From Bacteroidota bacterium (GTDB lineage Bacteria; Bacteroidota; Bacteroidia; Cytophagales; Spirosomataceae), in NCBI GenBank assembly GCA_020161355.1, contig JAIUOF010000010.1, positions 62,001-126,000 on the forward strand: DNA of 64,000 nt, given 5' to 3'. Made by a program: the position numbers and the translations under genes. Under the pieces are notes generated by a model, which saw only the letters and a program-made list of their open reading frames with translations, did not search any database and had not been told where the DNA came from. Of the stretch, positions 42,804-51,703 are shown in pieces; within the stretch, counting starts at the first letter, position 1, and each line of letters starts with the position of its first letter.

Positions 42804-44078
42804 ATGAAAAAGTTAATAGTTATACTCATTGCAGGTTTGGCCTCGTGGTCATGTACCGATAATTGCCGCCAAACCCGCACTTACAGAGCTACAGTGCCGT
42901 ATTCGTTTGGGCAGGAGCAAATAAGAACCGGAATTGGGGTTGAATCACCCAGAGATCTCGAAAATCCCGGGAAAATATATGCTTATGGCAATTATTTGCT
43001 AATCGGTGAAACCAAAAAAGGTATTCATATCATTGACAATTCCAATCCTTCCAGCCCAAAGAAACTTTCATTTTTGAAGATTCCGGGTGTAATCGACATG
43101 GCCATTAAAGACAATGTGCTTTATACCGACAGCTATACTGACCTGGTGGCTTTTGATATTTCGAATCCTACGGCCATTAAAGAAATTGGAAGAAGAATGA
43201 ATGTCTTTAATTACGGGCTGGTTGATGGGGTTTCCTGGTATTATGACCCATATTCAAAAATCATAACCGATTATGAAATCAAAACGATTACCGAAACCAT
43301 TAGTACCAATTGCGGTGAAAACAACCCTGTTTGGCCAATTTACAGGGGCGGGGTTTATTATGAATCAGCAAAAGATGCCTTTAACTCCAGTGGTACTCCA
43401 TCAGCAAACGGTACCTCAGGTACAGGCGGTTCTATGGCCAGATTTACCATTTATGATAAATATCTTTACGCCGCTACCCAATCCGATTTGCTGGTTTTTG
43501 ATATCAGCACTGCCGAAAAACCCGACTCAGTTAATAAGGTAAATCTTGGCTGGGGTGCAGAGACAATTTTTCCTTACAAAGACAAACTATTTATTGGGAG
43601 CAATACAGGCATGTATATTTTTGATAATTCCAATCCTGCCAAACCAATCAGGCAGTCCATCTTCCAGCATGCACGAGCTTGTGATCCGGTGGTTGTCGAA
43701 GGGGATAATGCCTATGTGACGCTCAGACAAGGCTGGTGCGGGCAGTCTCCCAACCAATTGGATATCGTAAATATCAGTAGCCTTACCAATCCATTTCTAA
43801 TTAAATCTTATACAATGGATAATCCGCACGGGTTGTCGGTTTTATCCAATAAACTTACCCTTTGTGAAGGTAAGTATGGTTTGAAAAGTTATAATGTAGC
43901 TGACCCCAATGATATCAAACTATTGCAGCATATCAAAGGCATCAACGCATTTGATGTCATTCAGCTGGGAAATAATCTGCTTTTAATGATCGGAGATGAC
44001 GGATTCTTTCAGTATGACAACTCAGACCCTAAAAATCTCAAACTACTTTCCAAAATCGAAGTAGTTACAAAAAAGTAA
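42804..44078 (+). CDS. LVIVD-repeat beta-propeller lipoprotein
   Basis: The 424-residue protein has a lipobox (ASWSC, Cys17) and a set of about 40-residue repeats of the form GxYLLIG...KGIHIIDNSNPSSPKKLSF, LVAFDISNPTAIKEIG, MYIFDNSNPAKPIRQS, LDIVNISSLTNPFLIKSY. These are LVIVD repeats, predicted to fold into a beta-propeller. Such proteins are found on the surface of Bacteroidota and are probably binding proteins; the ligand is not known. A separate stretch with several Cys (residues near 170-205) interrupts the propeller. Confidence 0.85.
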   Translation: MKKLIVILIAGLASWSCTDNCRQTRTYRATVPYSFGQEQIRTGIGVESPRDLENPGKIYAYGNYLLIGETKKGIHIIDNSNPSSPKKLSFLKIPGVIDMAIKDNVLYTDSYTDLVAFDISNPTAIKEIGRRMNVFNYGLVDGVSWYYDPYSKIITDYEIKTITETISTNCGENNPVWPIYRGGVYYESAKDAFNSSGTPSANGTSGTGGSMARFTIYDKYLYAATQSDLLVFDISTAEKPDSVNKVNLGWGAETIFPYKDKLFIGSNTGMYIFDNSNPAKPIRQSIFQHARACDPVVVEGDNAYVTLRQGWCGQSPNQLDIVNISSLTNPFLIKSYTMDNPHGLSVLSNKLTLCEGKYGLKSYNVADPNDIKLLQHIKGINAFDVIQLGNNLLLMIGDDGFFQYDNSDPKNLKLLSKIEVVTKK

Positions 44079-44120
44079 GGATTTGATAATTAATTATTTA
44101 TTTCAAAAGAAAAGAGAAAA

Positions 44121-44765
44121 ATGAAAAAGATATTTAGTGCATTGGGTCTAATAATGATTTTGTGGAATCAGGTAGGCATGGCTCAAAAAACCAAAATTTT
44201 CAAATATCCGTTTGTAAATCAGACCGAGTTTGGGCTGCTACCGGGAAGGGTGAAAGAAATAACCTACAATTACCCTTATTACTATTACAATTATGCTCCC
44301 GGAACTATGGTGCCGGAGCAATCTTATACCACCAAAAACGTTGCGAGTTTGAGTCTGCAGACTTTCAATGGCTTTAGAATCAGGAAAAATACTTCTTTGG
44401 GCCTTACATTGGGCCTTGATTCCTATGCCAGTGTATTGGTGTCGCCACTGGCTTTTGGAATCAGACAGGTGATGATTGAAAAATCAGAAAAGGGAGCAAA
44501 ACTACAGCTTGGAATAGATGCCGGTTATGGTTCTACGGTGTTTAATCCCAAAAACAGTTTTAATAAAACCAACGGAGGTGTGATGTTGAATCCGGCAGTA
44601 GGGTTTATTTTTCCTACAAAAAATGGTTCAGCATGGTTGGTCAATTTTGGATTCAAATATCAGTATCTGGAAATCAACACAAATAACAACGAGGAGTATT
44701 ATTACAATGTGACCGAAACCCGGAATCTTAACCGAATGCAGATAAGGTTGGGGTTTGAATTTTAA
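44121..44765 (+). CDS. Outer-membrane beta-barrel protein
   Basis: The 214-residue protein has a signal peptide (about 1-21, ending MAQ) and alternating strands such as LSLQTFNGFRIRKNTSLGLT, and it ends in MQIRLGFEF, with the terminal aromatic residue typical of outer-membrane barrels. A Tyr-rich stretch (NYPYYYYNYAPG) lies in a predicted surface loop. Function is unknown. It follows the LVIVD-repeat gene by 42 bases and may be co-expressed with it. Confidence 0.75.
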   Translation: MKKIFSALGLIMILWNQVGMAQKTKIFKYPFVNQTEFGLLPGRVKEITYNYPYYYYNYAPGTMVPEQSYTTKNVASLSLQTFNGFRIRKNTSLGLTLGLDSYASVLVSPLAFGIRQVMIEKSEKGAKLQLGIDAGYGSTVFNPKNSFNKTNGGVMLNPAVGFIFPTKNGSAWLVNFGFKYQYLEINTNNNEEYYYNVTETRNLNRMQIRLGFEF

Positions 44766-44890
44766 TCAGGGATATACTTTACTATATTATTTTGGTCATT
44801 TTTTAGGTAGAAACGGCTTTTGGCAAAAAAATTGATGTAAAAACTAAGGACGAATGTGCCATTTTTTACAATTTTTTTTACCGAATAATA

Positions 44891-45427
44891 ATGTTTAGAA
44901 AAGTATTACTGCCTGTGCTTCTGCTGCCTGTTTTGTTTATATCGTGCGATAAGACCGAAAAAGAGGTAGCTCCTTCGTTTTCAATAGTAGGAGAATATGA
45001 TTTTCAAAAAGTGGAGATCAATGTGGATGGAAATAAACTGGAAGTCCCAAATACAATTGAAACGCGTAGTTCAAAATTTAATGCCGACGGTTCTTTCTCT
45101 GTGCCTGATGGTCTGGAGTTTTTTGATGGAAAATACAAATATGATGATGCAAAAAAACAGATAGTTTTTGGAGAGCCAGAAATCGCTAATTATCAGTTTA
45201 ATAGCACTTGCAAAGTGACGTCTGAGGGCACCGAAGTTAAACTTGAAACCATGGGTTTATCGCTGGATGATATTCAAAATGCCTCTACCATTACCCCCGA
45301 ATCTTTCTTATTGATGTTTGCCTTGTTAAAATTAGATACTGAAAATGCCGAGTATCGTGCATGGGAAGCAAAAATAGGAGATAACCCAAAGAAATTTTCA
45401 TTGGTTTATTCTTTCAAAAAGAAATAA
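44891..45427 (+). CDS. Hypothetical lipoprotein, lipocalin-like
   Basis: The 178-residue protein has a signal peptide with lipobox (VLFISC, Cys19). The sequence SIVGEYDFQKVEINVDGNK, SSKFNADGSFSVPDG and FFDGKYKYDDAKKQIVF is the strand pattern of lipocalin-like Bacteroidota lipoproteins. No ligand can be named. A strong terminator lies 24 bases after the stop, which closes this run of lipoprotein genes. Confidence 0.65.
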   Translation: MFRKVLLPVLLLPVLFISCDKTEKEVAPSFSIVGEYDFQKVEINVDGNKLEVPNTIETRSSKFNADGSFSVPDGLEFFDGKYKYDDAKKQIVFGEPEIANYQFNSTCKVTSEGTEVKLETMGLSLDDIQNASTITPESFLLMFALLKLDTENAEYRAWEAKIGDNPKKFSLVYSFKKK

Positions 45428-45450
45428 AAAATATTGTTTTATAAACCTGG

Positions 45451-45484
45451 ACCGGGAGATCAGAAATGTTCTTCCGGTTTTTTA
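45451..45484 (+). terminator. Intrinsic terminator before the GT2 gene
   Basis: ACCGGGAG (45451-45458) pairs with CTTCCGGT (45471-45478), one G-T pair, across a 12-base loop and runs into T6. An upstream in-frame ATG of the next gene (45466) lies in the loop of this hairpin, so that start is unlikely. Confidence 0.8.
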
Positions 45485-45555
45485 TTTTTCCTTTTGGCAT
45501 TGCGTTTTCGCATGTTGGCTCAAAACCCTATCTTTGGGGAGAAAAATCAAAGGGA

Positions 45556-46416
45556 ATGTCAAAAATACCATTAACCGTAATTGTTTTAACTTTTAACGAA
45601 GAAAAGAATATTGATGCTTGCCTCGGTAGCATTTCAGGATGGGCATCTGAGATAATTGTTGTGGATTCTGGCTCAACTGACGATACCTTAATTCTGGCAA
45701 AAAAATATACTGAAAATATCTACCATCATCCCTTTGAAAACTACGCCGCTCAACGCAACTGGGCTTTACAAAACGTCCAAATCTCCAATGAATGGATCAT
45801 GAATATCGACGCTGACCACGAAGTAAGCCCTGAATTTAAAACCGAACTCAGCGGGCATTTTGAGAATGGTATTGCTGAAAACATCAAAGGATTTATGGCT
45901 TCAAGAAAGACCATATTTTTAGGAAGATGGATAAAACATGGGGGGCATTTTCCGGTTTACCACGGGGTTATTTTCAAAAAAGGATTTGGCTATTGCGAAG
46001 ACAAACTTTATGATCAGCATTTTGTGATTGAGGGCGAGAGCTTGGTCCTGAAAGGTACCATCATCGATACCATCACCGATACCCTGGCCAATTTTACCGA
46101 GAGACACAATAAATGGTCAACCCTGGAAGCTATTGATGCCTTGAGTATGACTACACAGACCGGTGCTGGAAATACGATTAAACCCAATAAAAACGGTAAC
46201 CCCATGGAGCGTCACCGCTATAAAAGAATGAGATACTATCAGTCTCCTATTTTCTGGCGTTCCGTTTTGTATTTTGTATATCGGTATTTTATCAGAATGG
46301 GATTTTTAGATGGAAAAGAAGGCCTGGTTTTTCATTTTCTTCAGGGCTTTTGGTTTAGATTTCTGGTTGACGCCAAGATTTATGAGGCAGAGTATTTTGC
46401 GAAGAAAGGAAAGTGA
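45556..46416 (+). CDS. Glycosyltransferase family 2 (WaaE/KdtX-like)
   Basis: From MSKIPLTVIVLTFNEEKNI the protein has 286 residues. GT2 marks are the NEE of the first loop, IIVVDSGSTDDT, AAQRNWAL and the metal-binding Asp motif in WIMNIDADHEVS. HGGHFPVYHGVIFKKG follows and the C-terminal third is partly hydrophobic. This pattern fits the WaaE/KdtX branch that adds a sugar to LPS inner core, but in Bacteroidota the acceptor may differ. Upstream starts are excluded by the terminator. The TGA stop is followed without a gap by a dispersed repeat. Confidence 0.88.
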   Translation: MSKIPLTVIVLTFNEEKNIDACLGSISGWASEIIVVDSGSTDDTLILAKKYTENIYHHPFENYAAQRNWALQNVQISNEWIMNIDADHEVSPEFKTELSGHFENGIAENIKGFMASRKTIFLGRWIKHGGHFPVYHGVIFKKGFGYCEDKLYDQHFVIEGESLVLKGTIIDTITDTLANFTERHNKWSTLEAIDALSMTTQTGAGNTIKPNKNGNPMERHRYKRMRYYQSPIFWRSVLYFVYRYFIRMGFLDGKEGLVFHFLQGFWFRFLVDAKIYEAEYFAKKGK

Positions 46417-46640
46417 GGCAACAGGCAGTAGGCAACAGTTATTTTCAGTTGGAAAGTTGGAAAGTTCCGGGTAGCGGGTACTGAGTTTGAAATGACCTAA
46501 GGCTTTAATATTCAGGTCCTTAATTCCTTGATGATCTTCTTGTTTAAAATTATTGTTCCCAGACCTCTTTGTGCATTTTGCGTTATTAGGTTTTAGGCAA
46601 CAGGCGGTAGGCAACAGTTATTTTCAGTTAGAAAGTTGAA
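46417..46640. repeat. Dispersed intergenic composite repeats, copies E and F
   Basis: Copy E begins at the base after the GT2 stop codon with GGCAACAGGCAGTAGGCAAC, then GTTGGAAAGTTCCGGG, TAGCGGGTA, TGAGTTTGAAAT and GTTTAAAATT, and ends in CTTTGTGCATTTTGCG near 46581. Copy F (about 46585-46636) repeats only the first block (TTAGGCAACAGGCGGTAGGC, CAGTTAGAAAG). Confidence 0.7.
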
Positions 46641-46694
46641 GCAGATCTTAAATTATTGCTCACAAAAATATGCTAACTAGTTATTAATTAGTAC

Positions 46695-46760
46695 ATTAGC
46701 ACATTAACACATTGGCAATTAGCACATTAACACATTATTAATTAGCACATTAACACATTA
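46695..46760. repeat. 23-bp tandem repeat overlapping the rnr stop codon
   Basis: Three identical 19-base cores ATTAGCACATTAACACATT start at 46695, 46718 and 46741, an exact 23-base period, with the four-base spacers GGCA and ATTA. A shorter related unit precedes them near 46687. The third copy contains the TAA stop codon of the minus-strand RNase R gene (46758-46760). Confidence 0.85.
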
Positions 46761-49022
46761 TCTCCGCTTCTTGCTACTGCGTTTTCCATCAGCTCGTCCG
46801 GGTTTCTTTGACCGACGACTATTAGTTACTGGCTTGCTGCTGGTTTTGAAACTGCTTCCTTCTACCGAAATGAGTTGTAAGTCCATACTGCGGCGTTCAA
46901 GATCAGTGGCCAGAATTTTAACTTTTACCTTATTCCCAAAACCGATGATTTTCTGGCTTCTTTTCCCAACAACACGGTAATTGTCAGCATCATATTCATA
47001 AAAATCTTCGGTGAGGTCAGCCAATCTAACCATCCCTTCACATCCGGTATCTTCTATTTCGGCAAATAACCCAAAGTCAGTCACACCTGTCACTACTCCT
47101 TCAAATACAGTACCCGAAGGCATATAACTCATGTATTCTACTTGTTTGTATTTTATAGATGCCCTTTCTGCTTCAGAGGCGAGCTTTTCCATGTCGGAGC
47201 TGTGCTTGCATCGGGTCTCGAAGTCATCTTCCGGTAGCGACGAACCACCATCGAGATAATGCTGCAACATGCGGTGAGCCATCACGTCGGGATATCTTCT
47301 GATGGGAGAAGTAAAATGGCTGTAATGATCAAATGCCAATCCAAAATGCCCCAGATTTGCGGTAGAGTATCGTGCTTTGCTCATGGTTCTTACGGCCAGA
47401 GACTCCAGCACATTTTGCATGGGCGTACCTTCAACTTTAAACATCAGAGCGTTCAAGGACTTTGACAACTGGGCGTTGGAATTGGTTTTTACCTTAAAAC
47501 CCAGTTTGGTGGCAAACCTAGCAAAAGTGTCGATTTTGGTAGGATTTGGCGGCTCATGCACCCTGTAAACCATGGTAAAGGGCTCCGGAGCTTTGGTTTT
47601 TTGGTTGAGATTATACACATACATGGCTACACGCTTGTTGGCCAAAAGCATAAACTCTTCAATCAATTTATGAGCATCTTTTCTTACTTTTTGGTAAACA
47701 CCAATCGGCCTGCCTTTTTCGTCAAGGGTAAATTTTACCTCATTGGTTTCGAAATTAAAAGCTCCCTTATTAAACCGCTCATTTCTTAGCACCTTGGCCA
47801 TGCGGTTGAGATTATTGAGCACCTCAGTATATTTTTCATCTAAAGGAGCATCGGGTTCCAGTATTTCCTGAGCCTCTTCATAGGAAAATCTCCTGTCAGA
47901 GTGAATAATACTTCTGCCAAACCATTCCCTGATGACCTCCGCATTTTCATTCAGCTCAAATACCGCCGAAAATACCAGCTTATCTTCATTGGGTCTCAGT
48001 GAACAGAGATTGTTGGAAAGTTTTTCGGGCAACATGGGTATGGTACGGTCAACCAGATAAACAGATGTGGCCCTGCGGTATGCCTCTTCTTCAAGGCGGG
48101 TACCGGGTTGAAGATAGTGTGACACATCTGCGATATGTACGCCTACTTCCACATTGCCGTTTTCAAGTTTTTTATAACTTATGGCATCATCAAAATCTTT
48201 GGCATCTGCCGGGTCTATCGTGAAAGTGAGCGTATCTCTAAAATCTTTTCTTTTCTTAATTTCTTCCGGCGAGATTACCTCACTTATGGCCTCAGCTTCT
48301 TTGTGTACGTCGTCGGGGAATTTTACAGGCAAGCCAAACTCAGCCATGATAGCATTCATTTCAGCGTCATTGTCGCCGGCTTGTCCTAAAATTTCTATTA
48401 TTTTTCCTGAAGCTTGAATACTTCCGTTGGGATATGATTCTATCTCTACGATTACGAGATCGTTGGTTTTGGCTTCGTTTATTTTATCTTTTGAGACAAA
48501 AACATCTTCATGAAAGCCTTTGTTGTCGGGTTTTACCAGTGCATAATTCGCAAAAACTTTTACTTTTCCTACGATCCGGTTTTTCCCTCTTTCCAAAATT
48601 TCAACCACACGCCCCTCCGGATTTTTTCCGCCTTTTCTTTTTCCGGAAATGACTACTTTTACAGTGTCGCCGTCCAAAGCACCATTAAGGTCGTCGGCAG
48701 GTACAAAAACGTCGGATTCATTGTCATCATATCTAATGAAGGCAAATTTCGGATTTACAAAATCTACTTTCCCGGTAATATTTTCTACCTCAGCATTTTT
48801 TTCAGAAAGAGTAAATCTTCCTCTGCCCACCTGTACCAGCTTGCCTTCATCTACCAGATCTTCGAGAATCAGTTTTACAAAAACTTTATCGTCGTCATCA
48901 TATATATCCAGATAATTGAAGAGGTCATTGAGGGTATAAATTCTGTCATTAAACTCTTTGTAAAAGTTGTGAATCTGCTCTTTTTGCGAGGCTATTGCCC
49001 CTTTTTTCTTTCTTTTTGCCAT
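46758..49022 (-). CDS. rnr: Ribonuclease R
   Basis: The 754-residue protein has the full RNase R plan: N-terminal winged-helix/cold-shock-like domains (KFAFIRYDDNESDVFVPADD), the RNB catalytic domain with the metal-binding DPADAKDFDDAIS near residue 272 and HFGLAFDHYSHFTSPIRRYP, an S1 domain near 640-720 (GTVFEGVVTGVTDFGLFAEI), and a basic C-terminal tail rich in Lys, Arg and Ser. It degrades structured RNA 3' to 5' in the cytoplasm. The stop codon lies in a tandem repeat, so the last residues of the tail may be recent. It is divergent from the DUF5916 gene. Confidence 0.95.
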   Translation of the reverse strand: MAKRKKKGAIASQKEQIHNFYKEFNDRIYTLNDLFNYLDIYDDDDKVFVKLILEDLVDEGKLVQVGRGRFTLSEKNAEVENITGKVDFVNPKFAFIRYDDNESDVFVPADDLNGALDGDTVKVVISGKRKGGKNPEGRVVEILERGKNRIVGKVKVFANYALVKPDNKGFHEDVFVSKDKINEAKTNDLVIVEIESYPNGSIQASGKIIEILGQAGDNDAEMNAIMAEFGLPVKFPDDVHKEAEAISEVISPEEIKKRKDFRDTLTFTIDPADAKDFDDAISYKKLENGNVEVGVHIADVSHYLQPGTRLEEEAYRRATSVYLVDRTIPMLPEKLSNNLCSLRPNEDKLVFSAVFELNENAEVIREWFGRSIIHSDRRFSYEEAQEILEPDAPLDEKYTEVLNNLNRMAKVLRNERFNKGAFNFETNEVKFTLDEKGRPIGVYQKVRKDAHKLIEEFMLLANKRVAMYVYNLNQKTKAPEPFTMVYRVHEPPNPTKIDTFARFATKLGFKVKTNSNAQLSKSLNALMFKVEGTPMQNVLESLAVRTMSKARYSTANLGHFGLAFDHYSHFTSPIRRYPDVMAHRMLQHYLDGGSSLPEDDFETRCKHSSDMEKLASEAERASIKYKQVEYMSYMPSGTVFEGVVTGVTDFGLFAEIEDTGCEGMVRLADLTEDFYEYDADNYRVVGKRSQKIIGFGNKVKVKILATDLERRSMDLQLISVEGSSFKTSSKPVTNSRRSKKPGRADGKRSSKKRR

Positions 49023-49106
49023 GAAATCAGTAGAAAATAAAATTTAGAAATATAAATCTACCATATTTGTAGTTAAATTCTTCTTTGAGATAACAAATAA
49101 ACCTTT

Positions 49107-51401
49107 ATGAAGTTTCGGAATTTCATTTATATTCTTATTTTTTCACTGATAAATATACAAATTTCTGCTCAAGATAACCGAAAAGCTTTTCATATCAGGA
49201 AATCAAATGAACCCATCAAGCTTGATGGAAAACTAAATGAGGCCGTATGGAAGGCTGCGGAAACAGTTAATAATTTTTTCCTTAATAAACCTTTTGACAC
49301 TTCATTTGCAAAAAGTCAGACAGAAGTAAAAATGACTTTTGATGACAAGTTTTTGTATGTGTCGATGGTGGCTTGGCAAAAAAAAGCCGATTACACCATC
49401 AGCTCATTTAAAAGAGATTTTGAAAGTGGGTCCAGCGATGTATTTTCGATTAATATTGATGCATTTGGTGACCAGCTCAATGGGATGCAGTTTGGAGTTT
49501 CGCCGCTTAATGTTCAAAGAGAAGGATTGATTTCTCTGGGAGAAGAAACAGACTATTCATGGGATAATAAATGGTTTTCGGTCGTAAGTAACCATGAAGA
49601 CCATTGGGTTTTGGAGGTGGCGATACCCTTTACCACCCTTCGATATAAAGTTCGTCCCTCTGGAAATGTCTGGCGGGTTAACTTTGGTCGTTTTTTTATG
49701 AAGACCAACGAGGTTTCAACCTGGTCACCGGTTCCCAGAAATTTTCGTCCTAATAATCTTGCTTATACCGGTGACTTGATTTGGGAGGATAATCCACCTG
49801 AGCCCGGAGTGAATATTTCACTCATTCCATATATTTCGGGAGGTTACGCCTTAGATTTCCCAAGAGGTGACAAACTTGAAGAGTTACCTCATGACAAGTC
49901 CACCACAAAAGGCATAGGAATGGATGCAAAAGTAGCCATTACGCCATCACTGAACCTTGACCTTACTATTAATCCTGATTTTTCGCAGGTGGAAGTTGAT
50001 GCCCAGCAAACCAATCTGAGTCGGTTTGAATTGTTCTTCCCTGAAAAAAGACAATTTTTTATTGAAAACTCTGACCTATTTGACAAGTTTGGCTTCCCGG
50101 GTTCAAGGCCATTTTTTTCCAGAAGAATTGGCTTGACCGAAAATCCTTTTACACATTTAGTAGAGCAGGTGCCAATTATTGCTGGTGCCCGATTAAGCGG
50201 GAAATTGAATAAAGACTGGAGAATAGGCCTAATGAATATGCAGACGGCCAAAGTAAACAAAGGGGAAAATAAATATTTGCCAGCCACAAATTATGCTGTT
50301 GGCGTACTGCAAAGACAGCTTTTTACACGTTCCTACATTGGTGTAATTGGAATAAATAAAGAAACAATTTTTGGAAACATTCCCGAAAGTTCATTGCAGG
50401 GTGTGAATAAATTTAATCGCTTACTTGGCCTGGAATTTAATTATTATTCACCCGATAACCGTCTCGAAACAGAATCTTATTATCATCAGACATTCAGCCC
50501 GACAAGTGGAAAAGACGCCAGCACTATCAATCAATATATTGGATATCATCATCCACATCTGGATGTGAATTTGGGTGTAGCCCGTATTGGAAAGGACTTT
50601 CAGTCAGAGGTTGGTTTTACGCCGAGAACCGGTGTTTACACAGTTTACAGGCCAATCACGATTATTTTGAATCCCAAAAATAAGAGAATTTCAAAATATA
50701 TAAATGCTTATGGAATTGGAATGGAGGGATCTGATGTATTTGATCTGAAGGGTAAAAGGCTTGATACCGAACAACCCGTGTTTTTGTTTTTGAATACCCC
50801 GGCTGAAGGCGAGCTATCAGGCGGTTATTATATGGCTTATACTTACCTTACGAAACCTTTTGATCCTACTAATGCCGGGGATAATCCGAACCCTGACTTT
50901 CAGACAGGTATCGTTCCAGTCGATTCGGGAGGCTACAAAATGGCGAGTGTTTTTATCAATGTAAAAAGTCCCAAAAAATATAATTTCAGCACAGAGTTCC
51001 TTTTGTATCATGGCACTTATTTTGGAGGAAAAAATACGGGCATTGAATCCAAGTTTTCTTACCGAATACAACCCTACGGGCGTATTTCGATGGATTTATT
51101 TTTGAATGATATTCATTTGCCTAAGCCACATAATTCAGCAAGGTATTGGTTGATCGGCCCTAAGGCTGAGGTATCGTTTTCTAAAAGTTTGTTTTTGAAT
51201 ACCTATTTTCAGTATAATTCTCAAACCAACAACACCAATATCAATACCAGAATTCAGTGGAGATATAAGCCTGTAAGCGATATTTTTCTGGTTTATACCG
51301 ACAATTATTTTGCCGAAGAAATCCCGAGATACAGGATTCAACCCTGGACACCGAAAAACAGAGCCATTATTTTGAAAATGACATATTGGTTAAATCTTTA
51401 A
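49107..51401 (+). CDS. DUF5916 outer-membrane protein with N-terminal CBM9-like domain
   Basis: The 764-residue protein has a signal peptide (about 1-21, ending ISAQ) followed by a carbohydrate-binding family-9-like domain (PIKLDGKLNEAVWKAAE, then WVLEVAIPFTTLRY, about 28-215). The remainder is the DUF5916 barrel: LNLDLTINPDFSQVEVDAQQ and FPEKRQFFIENSD are its typical sequences, and the C-terminal 250 residues show outer-membrane strands. These proteins are common in Bacteroidota and Gemmatimonadota and their role is unknown; uptake or surface binding of a carbohydrate or other ligand is plausible. The downstream YciI gene follows 11 bases later. Confidence 0.88.
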   Translation: MKFRNFIYILIFSLINIQISAQDNRKAFHIRKSNEPIKLDGKLNEAVWKAAETVNNFFLNKPFDTSFAKSQTEVKMTFDDKFLYVSMVAWQKKADYTISSFKRDFESGSSDVFSINIDAFGDQLNGMQFGVSPLNVQREGLISLGEETDYSWDNKWFSVVSNHEDHWVLEVAIPFTTLRYKVRPSGNVWRVNFGRFFMKTNEVSTWSPVPRNFRPNNLAYTGDLIWEDNPPEPGVNISLIPYISGGYALDFPRGDKLEELPHDKSTTKGIGMDAKVAITPSLNLDLTINPDFSQVEVDAQQTNLSRFELFFPEKRQFFIENSDLFDKFGFPGSRPFFSRRIGLTENPFTHLVEQVPIIAGARLSGKLNKDWRIGLMNMQTAKVNKGENKYLPATNYAVGVLQRQLFTRSYIGVIGINKETIFGNIPESSLQGVNKFNRLLGLEFNYYSPDNRLETESYYHQTFSPTSGKDASTINQYIGYHHPHLDVNLGVARIGKDFQSEVGFTPRTGVYTVYRPITIILNPKNKRISKYINAYGIGMEGSDVFDLKGKRLDTEQPVFLFLNTPAEGELSGGYYMAYTYLTKPFDPTNAGDNPNPDFQTGIVPVDSGGYKMASVFINVKSPKKYNFSTEFLLYHGTYFGGKNTGIESKFSYRIQPYGRISMDLFLNDIHLPKPHNSARYWLIGPKAEVSFSKSLFLNTYFQYNSQTNNTNINTRIQWRYKPVSDIFLVYTDNYFAEEIPRYRIQPWTPKNRAIILKMTYWLNL

Positions 51402-51412
51402 ATTAATAAATT

Positions 51413-51703
51413 ATGTTTCAGTATCTTGTAACAGGACACGATGGTGATGCCGAAGGGGCATTCGAGCATCGGATGGCTATCAGACCTCAGCATCTCGAAT
51501 ATGCCAAAAAGCTTAAAGCCAACGGTAACCTGCTTATGGCAGGGGCTCATTTGACTGCCGATGAAAAAATGAATGGTTCAACGATGTTTTTGCAGTTTGA
51601 AACCGAATCAGGAATCGAAGAATATCTTAAAACCGAGCCATATATTCTGAATGGGGTTTGGAAAGAATATAAAGTTACTCCGATCAGAGTTGCCAATTTG
51701 TAA
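51413..51703 (+). CDS. YciI family protein
   Basis: The 96-residue single-domain protein has a ferredoxin-like fold pattern with the family residues H..RM..RPQHLEYAKKL and GNLLMAGAHLTADEKMNGSTM and an acidic pair near the end. YciI-like proteins resemble EthD/dioxygenase-type domains, and their activity is mostly unknown. Its stop codon is directly followed by the ATG of ribD, so the two are translationally linked; whether it helps riboflavin synthesis is not known. Confidence 0.85.
   Translation: MFQYLVTGHDGDAEGAFEHRMAIRPQHLEYAKKLKANGNLLMAGAHLTADEKMNGSTMFLQFETESGIEEYLKTEPYILNGVWKEYKVTPIRVANL

Noticed and set aside
45466..45555. N-terminal extension of the GT2 protein from the ATG at 45466
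   Set aside because: The ATG lies in the loop of a strong terminator and the extension does not resemble GT2 proteins.
46695..46760. Possible CRISPR or iteron-type origin
   Set aside because: Spacers of only four bases, no replication gene nearby, and the array overlaps a gene end.
48510..49040. Plus-strand open frame of 176 codons inside rnr
   Set aside because: It overlaps the conserved RNase R N-terminal domains and has low-complexity, shadow-type composition.
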